From assembly GCA_027596195.1 (NCBI GenBank), contig JADGJG010000169.1, positions 1-34,570 of the forward strand: DNA of 34,570 nt, read 5' to 3'. The notes under the pieces were generated by a model. It saw nothing but the letters and a program-made list of their open reading frames with translations, searched no databases and was not told the DNA's origin. The translations under genes were made by a program, and so were the position numbers. Shown in pieces: positions 10,225-19,169 of the stretch (position 1 is the first letter of the stretch; each line of letters opens with the position of its first letter). Source of the DNA: Podochytrium sp. JEL0797. Taxonomy: Eukaryota > Chytridiomycota > Chytridiomycetes > Chytridiales > Chytriomycetaceae.

Positions 10225-10715
10225 TTGCAGACAGAGAGAAAAACAGCATTGCAAGAGGAAGCAGAGGAAGGATATTCACCTTCCACCACGCCCAAGTTTG
10301 CCCTCCCACCGGCCCCTCGAACCGCCACGTGCTCACTTTGCTCGTGGCTAACGAGACGGACACGCCGTCGCGTATCAGTTGCGTTATTGCTGCCCGCTGG
10401 TAAGAGGGAGTTTTGTATCTCACACTCGCGACACGCAAGGTTCCAGGCCTCTGAAGTCGAGCAGGCTGCAGGCCAGACGCCAGCTCGTCCCCGTGGAACG
10501 CGAACTGACGCTGATGACGGCTTATGAGCCCAATTCTTACGGCAGAATTCCATCGCCAGAATGTGATTGAATTGGCACGCAACTTTGGTGCGATTGTCGA
10601 AGATTTGACTTGACACACGATGCGATTGTTTTGCAGGTCCGAGCAAAGTGGATGCGTTTGTGAGCAGATGAGCCCGTATGGAATCATTGAGATTAATCAT
10701 TCATGTAGGAAAATC
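10225..10715 (+). pseudogene. decayed ILV6-like gene (acetolactate synthase regulatory subunit)
   Basis: Pieces of an ILV6/IlvH-type small subunit occur in the correct order but in shifting frames. At 10323-10400 the frame reads RHVLTLLVANE...SRIS.VIAAR, the start of the first ACT domain, then TAA. At about 10465-10518 it reads QARRQLVPV then ERELTLM, with the residues normally between these blocks missing. At about 10557-10610 it reads NVIELARNFGAIVEDLT then TGA. At 10633-10665 it reads AGPSKVDAFVSR then TGA. At 10668-10706 it reads MSPYGIIEINHS. This needs at least four frame changes, three stops and small deletions. A putative 45-nt intron (10186-10230) is still present, so the copy is not a processed one. 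A working ILV6 must be encoded elsewhere. The 165-aa minus-strand frame over it is a shadow. Confidence 0.75.
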
Positions 10716-10748
10716 CCGGCGCAGGAGTCACTAAAAACCCTTTTGGGG

Positions 10749-10756
10749 TGACGTCA
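10749..10756. promoter_or_regulatory. TGACGTCA element upstream of ILV5 (bZIP/ATF-CRE or Gcn4-type site)
   Basis: A perfect palindromic TGACGTCA lies about 260 bp upstream of the ILV5 start codon, and GGAGTCAC at 10724-10731 is one base from the Gcn4 half-site context. ATF/CRE palindromes are bound by CREB-type bZIP factors and also by Gcn4/Cpc1, which controls amino-acid biosynthesis genes such as ILV5 in fungi. The regulatory role here is inferred from position only. The rest of 10716-11014 shows no other feature. Confidence 0.45.
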
Positions 10757-11014
10757 GGCAATCTAATCTCGGAATTTGATACGCGTTTTTTTGTTTTAAT
10801 CAGCAGGCTACATGGCGGTCACGCGTAGCCCAGTCGAGAGCTACGACGAGGCGAACGACGAGAGATTGATTCTGGGAGGAATGTGGATGCGTCGCAGCTG
10901 CTGCCGGGATGAGAGTGGCGTATGTTCTCCTTTATCTTCCGAGTAGATAGTGAAAATTTTCGCGTCGCGACACAAAAAGGCGAATGAAGAGCAACTTTCT
11001 CTCCCAAAAACACC

Positions 11015-12377
11015 ATGCAAAGATCAATCGCCACCGTTGCTCAGAGAGCCGCTGCCTCCTCTGCCAAGAGAACCACTGTCCGCTCCTTCAGCGCCCTCAC
11101 CGGTGCCTCGGTGCTCCGCACTGCCCCTGCTGCCGTCCGCGCACCCGTTGCCGTGAGTGCTGTTTATCTATTTATCTTTTGTTATCACACAGCCCGATCA
11201 GCACCAATGTATGAATGCTGATACCGTTTATTAGTCCCGAACGCAGGTCCGTGGAGTCAAGACCCTTGACTTTGCCGGTGTTCCCGAAACCGTCTGGGAG
11301 CGCAGCGACTTCCCCAAGGAGAAGCTCCAGCAGCTCTTCGGCAAGGACACCATGGCCGTCCTCGGATACGGAACCCAGGGTATGGCCCAGGCCCTCAACA
11401 TGCGCGACAACGGCTTGAACGTGATTGTCGGAGTCCGAAAAGACGGCGCGTCCTGGAAGCAGGCCATGGCCGACGGGTGGGTGCCCGGCAAGACCCTCTT
11501 CTCCATGGAGGAGGCCGCCGACAAGGGATCCGTTATCTCTTTCCTCCTCTCCGACGCTGGTCAGGTTGATGCTTGGCCTTTGATCAAGCCGTTCGTGACC
11601 AAGGGAAAAACTCTCTTCTTCTCCCACGGATTCGGAGTCGTGTTCCACGCCCAGACTGGAATCGTTGTGCCTAACGACGTCGATGTCATCCTCGCTGCAC
11701 CCAAGGGTGAGTCTTTTGTTTTTCCAAATTAATAATTCATCGTGACCGATTATTAAAACTTTGCTCTCTCGCAATCAGGATCCGGTTACACCGTCAGATC
11801 TTTGTTCTTGGAGGGTCGCGGTATCAACTCTTCCGTCGCCATCTGGCAGGACGTGACCGGCAAGGCCAGAGAGCGTGCTTTCGGTATGGGTGTTGCCATC
11901 GGTTCCGGATACCTCTACGAGACCACCTTCGAGAAGGAGGTCTACTCTGACCTCACCGGTGAGCGTGGTATCCTCATGGGAGCCATCCAAGGTTTCTTCC
12001 AAGCCCAATACGAGGTCCTCCGCGCCGCCGGCCACTCCCCATCTGAAGCCTTCAACGAGACTGTCGAAGAAGCTACCCAATCTCTCTACCCGCTCATTGG
12101 AGCCAAGGGAATGGACTGGATGTACGCCAACTGCTCGACCACTGCCCGTCGTGGAGCTCTTGACTGGGCTCCCGAGTTCCACAAGGCGTCGAAGCCCGTG
12201 TTCCAGCGCCTGTACGAGTCTGTGGCCAACGGAACCGAGTCGCAGAGATCCATTGATGAGAACGGACGTGCGGATTACCGTGAGAGATTCGAGGCTGAGT
12301 TGAAGCAGATTCGTGACAGTGAAATGTGGCGTGCGGGAGTGACTGTTAGATCTCTCCGCCCGGAGAACCAGAAATAA
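11015..12377 (+). CDS. ILV5: ketol-acid reductoisomerase, mitochondrial
   Basis: Three exons: 11015-11152, 11247-11706 and 11779-12377, giving 398 aa. Introns are 94 and 72 nt (phases 0 and 1). Residues 1-46 form an Ala/Arg/Ser-rich mitochondrial presequence. The Rossmann motif is in VLGYGTQGMAQALNMRDNG, followed by the fungal IVGVRKDGASWKQA segment. The catalytic C-terminal domain includes GSGYTVRSLFLEGRGINSS, FEKEVYSDLTGERGILMG with the metal-binding Asp and Glu, GHSPSEAFNETVEEATQSLYP, and CSTTARRGALDW. It ends RPENQK as in yeast. Ilv5 converts acetolactate and acetohydroxybutyrate to the dihydroxy acids of valine, leucine and isoleucine synthesis, using NADPH and Mg2+. An alternative in-frame acceptor (TAG ending at 11234) would insert SRTQ before VRGVKTLDF. 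Confidence 0.97.
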
Positions 12378-12495
12378 GCGATTTTAGTGTTTATTTTTTA
12401 GTTCTTTTGTTTGTTGTGGGGGGAGGAGGGGTGCGAATAAAACGCAAGATTTGTTTTTTTGTTTGCATTTCGACAATTTTTTCGATACAGAAGTA

Positions 12496-13640
12496 ATGGA
12501 TGAAAACGCGGCAATCACTATCCAGGTTCGCATGCTCAGCTTCCATCAACCACGGCGTTGCACTGACGCAAACTCCCCGCCCTCAACACACAGCGAATCT
12601 ATCGCGGCCATCGCGTCCGCCAAACGATCCGCCATCTCCACATTCACGCGCGCACGATCCAATCCCTCTTCCGCGGGTTCCTCGCGCGCCAGAAATACCA
12701 ACACCTTGTATCCACCACACGCACCCTCTCACGACACGAACACCGCCTCCAATCGATCCAATCGCGGCTCGCGACGCGCGAAAAGGACCTACGCGTTCTC
12801 AAGGCCACGCATCACGATCGCGTGGATCAAGTGTCTCGCGAATGGAGGAGTAACGCGGCGTTGGTGATTCAGAAAACGTATCGCGGGTATCTTGTGAGGC
12901 GGAGGATGAAGCGGGTGGTTGGGGAATTTGGTGCCGCGGGAAAGAGGAGGAAAGGGGCATTATCGAGGGCCAGTGCGAATCGCGAGGTGGAGGAGGTTGA
13001 TGGCAAGCGGAAGCGTAATGTCAAATTCGAATCGGATACTGATGAATCGGAAATTGAAACGCTCGAACCTTTCAACGGCGACGAACCTGGACTCATTGCG
13101 ACGTTGGAGGAGAGTGATATCGTCGCTGCACGTGAAAAAGTGATTGAGAAGCTGTGCAAGACGAGGCATCCCGTGGGTGTGGCCAAGGAGCGCGAAACGG
13201 CGGCGAATCTGCTGGAAAACTTGGGCACAGCTCAAAAGCTGTTGGATCAATATTATGATTCCGTCGAGGCACTCGATTTTACGGAACGGAATACACTCAA
13301 GTTTTTGCCGCAGGATGTTTCATTGGGGTGTCGGATGTTGCGGGTGCGGACAGAGAATTATTTGGACGCGTTGTTGGGTAAGCCCTTCTTAAAAAGGGTT
13401 TTTTGAACTAAGTTTTTTACGAATACAGATTGCAAGGAGCTCGATGACCCATCCGAACTGTTATTCAAAAAGTCGTTGATGGCCTCCTGCGATCGCGCAC
13501 GAATACGTGAAGAGCATCTAAGATCGCTGAAGGACGGGAAAATGCGATGGTGGGAGTTTGATTTAGAACGGTATTCGGCATTCAATGAATTGATGGATTT
13601 GGATCTCGAGGATGTCGAGAAGAGCGTTCGCGAATATTGA
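12496..13640 (+). CDS. IQ-motif (calmodulin-binding) protein
   Basis: Three exons: 12496-12525, 12594-13377 and 13429-13640, giving 341 aa. The first exon is only 30 nt and ends inside an IQ motif; the 68-nt intron (donor GTTCGC, CACTGAC branch, CACAG acceptor, phase 0) must be removed to give AAITIQRIYRGHRVR. Two further IQ motifs follow: TIQSLFRGFLARQKY (31-45) and AALVIQKTYRGYLVRRRM (98-115). Intron 2 (51 nt) is phase 1. After the IQ region come a basic then Asp/Glu-rich linker and a helical C-terminal domain of about 180 residues (NLLENLGTAQKLLDQYYDSV...) that I do not recognise. IQ motifs bind calmodulin or EF-hand light chains. A role in cilia or the cytoskeleton would suit a zoosporic fungus but is speculation. 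Confidence 0.75.
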
Positions 13641-13686
13641 TGAAGCAATGTTTTGAAAATAAAAACAAGAACAAAAACAATGGGCA

Positions 13687-16600
13687 TCATTTTGCAGTTT
13701 TCTTCCACTGCGTGAATCCCGTTTGAGCCTCAAAGCCCCCATAAAACGGATCAAAGGGATCCCCCGACGGAAGCGCAAGACCTGGGATATCTTTTTGCTG
13801 TGGTCGGCTCGAAGGGGGCAACACGGGAGACGGAAAGGGTGGAATGTTGGGAAAGACCAAAGCGTTCGATTCGAGTTCGGCGGATTGGATCTTGGGACTC
13901 CTCCAGGGGTTGGGTCCACCACTGCTGCTGCCTCCGCCCATAATGTAGTCCGTCACGAAGGGAGACGATGGCAGTGTCATGGATGGGGAATGCTTGGAAT
14001 AACGAAAGGCCTTCTTGAAGTCATTCTTGACGACTCTGTTGAGAGAAGGGCGGCGGTACTTGCGAAAGGTTCCAACGGGCACCTTGGTCCACCTCGAAAA
14101 CGGATCGCTCAAGTCCAACTCCTCCACGCCGTCGTAGCTTTCGCCAGGGGCCGTGTCAGAGAACGAATCCAAGGCCTCCGTGTCAAAGTCAAAGAGATCT
14201 TCAAGCGTGATCATGTCTTCGTCTCGACTCTCTTCTTTCGTCGAGGATGTGGTTTTGGAAGCGTCAGAACCGCTGGACTGTTGCTGCTGTTGCTTTTGGA
14301 GGGTGGACAAGGCCGGCAGTGCGGTGGCCAAGAAATCTTCCAAAGCCTTGGAAACGATGGCATCTTGAGCAGAAGTGCTTCCGGCGGGCTCCTGAGCAAG
14401 GAAAACATGTAAACAAAAATGCCGAAGAAAAAAAATACGTGAACCGTGACGAACCTTCTTGTTTGGATTCAATCGTCCTTTCGCAGCAGCGAACGCAGCG
14501 GCAATGACGGCCAGCGCGGCAATGTTGGTTGCAGAGCTTGTTGCAGTTCCAGCTTCGGTGGTCGCAGTCGCACTCTTGGATACCGAAGCTTCGCCGCCTT
14601 TCTGGGACTTTAGTAGCGAAGAAAGCGCATTCGCGGTAGAAGCCCCTCCACCCAGAGTCTTGAGAGACGAAACGAGGGTGGCAACCAACTGCTGTGGAGT
14701 CTTTTGAGAAGCGGAACCCGATCCCGCAGAGGACAGAAGACCACTCAAAGCCGCCTTCAACACCGCAACGGAGGACGGAGGAGCCGACTGGGCTTGTGAA
14801 ACTGATTCGTTTGGTTTGCCTGCTGCAGGAGGAGTTGGACCCGCGACCAGTTCGGAAGTTTTCAAGTTGGCAAGCTTGGGCTTCTTCTTCTTCTCGGCCT
14901 TGGGTTTCTGCACCGGGAGAGATAGCTGCTTGGTGGTGGTGACAAGTTCGCCGTTCGGACCAATGTGAGTTTGTTTGATGTCGAAATTGACGAGTGGTTT
15001 CGGCACAGGAGTAGAAGCAGTGGGGGTGGCCTCCGAAGTCGGCGGAAGTTTTGAAGCAGGCGTCAAAGGAGAAATAGATGGTTCGAAATTCACCACGGGC
15101 TTTGGAGCGGGAGTAGAAGTGATGACAGTCGCAGAGACACCAAAAGAAGGATCGTTCACGGCAGGGTCCAGCGTGTGAATGTCTTCGGACAAATACCCAA
15201 AGTCCAAAGTTGAAGGCTCGGGGGTAGACGAAGCAGAGTATAAGACAGCGGGTCTCAGGGGTGTGGTTGGAAGAGACACATCCTCGCTGAGAGCAAACGG
15301 CGCGACCGACGACTCATCGTCGCTCTCCTCCACTCCCAGAATCGAATCCTCGTCAGAGAACTCAAACTCGTCCGAACTCCACCCACCATACAACGCGTTC
15401 GCAACAAACATGTCGATGTCCGACTCGGATGCGTCCGTCCCATCATCCGTCGTTCCAGCACCCGCAAATATCATGTCGATCGCCATATCGTCCGAGTTCT
15501 CGTCCAAGAAATCACTCAAAGACGACGCCTCACTACCACTCTCACTTGCGTCGAGATCGTCAGAATCACTATCGTCGGTGGTCGTGTGTTGCTCGACAAA
15601 CGGCGGGCCCACCATTTCTGCCAACAGAGCATCCTCCGGCTCATCATCTCGCAGACCAGGGGATGCATCCAGATCCGACTCGTCCGTGAAGTAAATGACT
15701 GCGCCGTCGCTGTCCAAGTCGCTCGAGGACGACGAAGAACGTACCGCAGCATGTTTCGCCTGCCCCGAATTCCCTGCCAACTTTGCATGCCGTTGCTGCA
15801 TCAAGGGCTCTGAATCACTACCATCACTCGAGCTGTCGAACAACAGATTCTTTTTCGGCTTGGCGGCGACGGGCACAGTTGTGGCGGGGGGATGTGGCGC
15901 AGGCACTGGGGTTCTCACTTCCTGAACAATCCAGTTGGCCCCGATCTTCTCCATCCTCGGAGCATTCCGCAAGACATCCGCATGTGGTAGATGCGTCATT
16001 TTCCCAAACTCTCGCGGACCCGCTCGTTTGAGAGGAGTTTTGGCCTTCCACGCGTTTCCATCAGAATCCAATACCAAATCGGAAATGGAGACCACCATGC
16101 GACGGACTTCGGATTGTTTTGCGACAGGTTTAGAGGAAGGTTCGTGTCTTGTGGGTTTCGGGGTTTCGAATTTCAAGGGCGGCTTGGATGGAGTGGCAGA
16201 CGGGGGTGGTTTTTTGGGATTCGACGACACAGGCCGAGGTTTTTGAAGTGGTTCCAAGATCTTGGGTGTTGGTACCAAAGGCAGTGAATTTTTGAAGGAC
16301 GGAGTGAAGAGAGGAGGTGGGGGTTTGATTGGGGTGTTGCAGGTGCAGTCGCCATCGCAAACGGGACAGAGATCGTCGTCGTCGTCTTCAATCAAGGCAG
16401 CGACAGGCAATTGGACTCGAGGAGATTTCATGGCCGTTCGCGGTGCCTTCATGGCGAATTTGGGAGCTTTCATGGCGACTTTCGGGTTGGTGGGTCGAGG
16501 CGTCACGTTCGGAGCACACTTGCGACAAATGTACGGAACATTCGGCTCCTTGGATATACAGCGAAGATGAAATCGAACTACCCAACGAAGGTTAGATCTC

Positions 16601-16718
16601 CGGAGGTTTGAAATGCAGGCGTGGAGGTTGGTTCACCTTTGCAGTTTCGACAGAGGGCTGATCTTGACAACCCAGCAACTTTGCCACACAGGCACGGCAG
16701 GGGGTCTGGTTGATTCAT
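13687..16718 (-). CDS. PHD-finger protein with long disordered acidic region
   Basis: Three exons on the minus strand: 16718-16637, 16577-14455 and 14391-13687, giving 969 aa. Splicing of intron 1 (59 nt, phase 1, CTAAC branch) creates a complete C4HC3 PHD finger: C9, C11, C23, C26, H31, C34, C45, C48, the pattern that reads histone H3 tails. A second small Cys cluster, CPVCDGDCTC, lies at 98-107, after three AMKAP/S-type repeats. The middle is disordered, rich in Ser and Asp (CK2-like sites), then Ala/Ser/Pro. The C-terminus has FSRWTKVPVGTFRKYRRP, which looks conserved. Intron 2 (14454-14392) is 63 nt and stop-free, so the protein could be read through it; its T-rich make-up and TTGCTCAG acceptor favour removal. 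The start at 16718 is preferred; an in-frame Met lies at 16769. Likely a chromatin-associated regulator. Confidence 0.78.
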
Positions 16719-17237
16719 GCTATGTATTAGAAAACCACGCTCAATATCCGAGCAAATAAGGCGGCGCACCAGGAGGTTGGGTCATCGAAAGCGAAGGGAA
16801 AAAATCTCGAAAAAAAAACAAAAAAAAACAAACACCTGGCAGCGCCGCAAAGAGCGTGGATATCGAAAAAGAGCGATTCAGTATGCGTTAATCAAGGAGT
16901 AATCAATGAAGGCATCGCCTTTCAAATTGAACGCCGCGTCAAAATACGATCTTCTGGACAAAGAGATGAAAAAAACGCTGATACATAGTCAAAGTTCCAG
17001 ACACGACTTAAGTGAAAACTGGGCGTCGGTGTATCCATCGTATTCCGTGGCATGGAATCTGCCGGCGTCGACCAGAGAGAAGCCGACAACGAGTTCGAAC
17101 TGCGCGTCGATTTTTCTGGTGGATCGTATTAGAACGGCTCTGATTGCAGGTCGAAACATTCGGAACATTTGCACACCTGGGGTACGCGAGGTTTGGGATA
17201 CGCCGATGTTGGCAACACACAAAAAAGCTATCGAAAA
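16719..17237. other. divergent intergenic region between the PHD-finger gene and CDK7
   Basis: 519 bp separate the two divergent start codons. An open frame at 16906-17334 continues into CDK7 exon 1 DNA in another frame, has no recognisable domain and is not called. A-rich runs lie at 16798-16830. No convincing TATA box was seen. Confidence 0.4.
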
Positions 17238-18563
17238 ATGGACCGATACGAGAAACTCGAAAAGATTGGAGAAGGAACCTTCGCCGTTGTCTATAAAGGT
17301 GCGTTCTGGTGGATGTTGGCACGTCACGTGCTGACCGACAACAGGCGTCACCCTCGATTCGAAGCGCCTGGTCGCCATCAAGAAAATCAAACTCGGCAGC
17401 TTCACGGACGGCCTCGATGTCCCGACCATCAGAGAAGTCATGTTTTTGAAGGAACTCAAGCACACCAATGTCGTCGAGGTCAGTGTATCGCATCATGCTT
17501 GCTAGACTGACGTTCGTCCGCAGCTCATCGAGGTTTTCAGCCACAAGAAAAACATGAACATGATTCTCGAGCTGATGGATTCGGATCTGGAAGCCATCAT
17601 CAAGAACAAGAACGTTGTCTTCAATGCGGGTTCGTACTCCTGGTCTTGTTGCCGCTTGCGTTCTGACTTTCGCAATTCGCAGGCGACGTGAAATCTTGGT
17701 TGCTCATGACTCTGCGCGGAACGTACCACCTCCATCGAAATTATATCCTGCATCGTGATTTGAAGCCAAACAACTTGTTCATCGCTGCGGATGGAACATT
17801 GAAGCTGGGAGATTTTGGTTTGGCGCGCGATTTCGGGAGCTGCACCAAACCCATGACCTCTCAAGTCGTTACACGTTGGTATCGTGCACCTGAACTTCTG
17901 CTGGGCGGCCAATATTATGGCGGAGGAGTGGATATCTGGGCCATTGGATGCATCTTTGCGGAATTGATGGCAAGCGGCAGAATTCTTCCTCGAACCCCTG
18001 CTCATGTTGCCCCCCACTCCCCCCTTTAGTTGCGAACACCATATTTGGCGGGAGATTCGGATCTTGGCCAACTTCAAACGATATTTCGCGCACTTGGAAC
18101 CCCAACGGAGGATGATTGGCCTGTACGTCTGACTTTGAGATTCACTTATGACACGTTGAATTTTCTTTCCGACAGGGGTTCAATGACCTACCCGACAAGA
18201 AAAACCTCGAGTTTCAAATGCACCCAAAGACTCCACTCCAAACCCTCTTCACGGCTGCCGGGAACGACGCGTTGGACCTCCTCGAAAACATGCTCATTTA
18301 CGATCCATTGAAGCGCCTTTCTGCCCTGGAAGCTTTGAACCACTGTTATTTCCGCAATGCCCCTCTCCCAACAAAGCCCGAAAAGCTCCCGAGAAACACG
18401 GATGTCCCAACCGGGGCTGCAGACAAGAATTTGAAGAAGAGAAAGGCGGAGGATGGAGGTAGTTTCCCCTTTCATATTTTATAAACCCTTTCCCATTAAC
18501 TTTTGCATCACAGATGATTTGAGTGAACAGAAACCAAAGCTCGCACGTCTCTTGTTCGCTTGA
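17238..18563 (+). CDS. CDK7: CDK7/Kin28, TFIIH-associated cyclin-dependent kinase
   Basis: Seven exons: 17238-17298, 17345-17478, 17524-17629, 17683-17969, 18030-18122, 18176-18458 and 18514-18563, giving 337 aa, close to the usual length. Kinase landmarks: [11 protein letters not shown] glycine loop, VAIKK (K33), VPTIRE in the PSTAIRE position, HRDLKPNN (124-131, the PNN being typical of CDK7), DFG (144-146), and T-loop [14 protein letters not shown] with T159 as the activating threonine. The C-terminal lobe [16 protein letters not shown] and the ending KPKLARLLF match CDK7. In TFIIH it phosphorylates Ser5 of the RNA polymerase II CTD; in many organisms it also activates cell-cycle CDKs. All six introns are 45-60 nt. 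Intron 4 (17970-18029) is GC-AG, and intron 3 has a GTTCGT donor. Confidence 0.94.
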
Positions 18564-19129
18564 ATTTTTTTTTTGCTTTTTTATTTCTTTGAAAACAAAA
18601 AGAAAATCGGATGAAAAAGAGGACAAATAGGACAATTGTGACAACAACATGCCAACAATTGCATCTCCACAGTCACTGGCACGATTTTTCCCACCTTTGT
18701 TTGTGACCTGGGTGAGTTGGATGTGAAACCAAATCGCGCAAATCATGCTGAGAACGCTCGAGCAGTGTTGCAGAAGGAGCTCCAGACATTGTGGGCTCGG
18801 AGACATGGACGGCACTTTGACACCTTGGCCTGGGAGATTGGTTACCTGTCAAAACATTGGAAGTAAATAGCGCAAAAATGCGCAAATCATGCGCAGAGCA
18901 CCTGTCCAGTGTTGCAGAAAAAAATTGATTTTGCTCATTAATTTCGAGCCATAATCACAGTTACCAATGTATGGACCCCCATTGACCTCAACATGGAGTG
19001 GAATATTGGCGACAACAAGCCAATTGTCAAGGGTCTCGGTCCAAACAAGGACATCCACCTCTTTGAAAAGATCGGCTCACTGTCGATACCGGTTGCAGTT
19101 GCTCCAGCCAATCAAATTTGTTCATTTTT
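18564..19129 (+). pseudogene. relic coding sequence at the left edge of the accessory island
   Basis: No intact gene is seen. A 74-codon open stretch without a Met start runs from 18642 to a TAA at 18864-18866 and has protein-like composition (e.g. LGELDVKPNRANHAENARAV then LQKELQTLWARRHGRHFDTL). A related piece, ANHAQ...VLQKK, recurs at about 18884-18922 before a TAA. Further on, a frame from 18993 runs without stops into the first repeat unit, in frame with its start codon at 19170. I read these as decayed remains of an older gene or element copy. The family is not recognised, and chance open frames cannot be excluded. Confidence 0.4.
18736..18919. repeat. pair of about 40-bp imperfect direct repeats
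   Basis: Copy 1 at 18736-18774 and copy 2 at 18880-18919. Both begin GCGCAAATCATGC and end AGTGTTGCAGAA, with a more diverged centre. They fall in the relic coding region and encode the related peptides noted there. Confidence 0.65.
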
Positions 19130-19143
19130 GCTCCAGCCAATCA
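19101..19143 (+). promoter_or_regulatory. two CCAAT-box repeats (GCTCCAGCCAATCA) before the first repeat unit
   Basis: GCTCCAGCCAATCA occurs at 19101-19114 and again at 19130-19143, 29 bp apart, just upstream of the ATG at 19170. CCAAT boxes are bound by the HAP/NF-Y complex in fungi. Only the second copy is carried into units 2 and 3 (CCAAT at 22873 and 26609), where the sequence upstream belongs to the preceding unit. At 28-32 bp from the ATG it may simply be leader sequence. Confidence 0.45.
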
Positions 19144-19169
19144 GATTCATTCTCACCCCCCAAACAAAT

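Noticed and set aside
10203..10700. 165-residue minus-strand open frame
   Set aside because: No domain, and it overlaps the ordered ILV6-like fragments on the plus strand.
9521..11014. Possible tRNA or other small RNA gene in the gap
   Set aside because: I found no A-box/B-box pair or cloverleaf by eye. A tRNAscan or Rfam run would settle it.
11172..11774. 200-residue minus-strand open frame over ILV5
   Set aside because: Antisense shadow of strongly codon-biased ILV5 exons.
16906..17334. 142-residue plus-strand open frame before CDK7
   Set aside because: No domain, overlaps CDK7 exon 1 in a different frame, and has a composition like random sequence.
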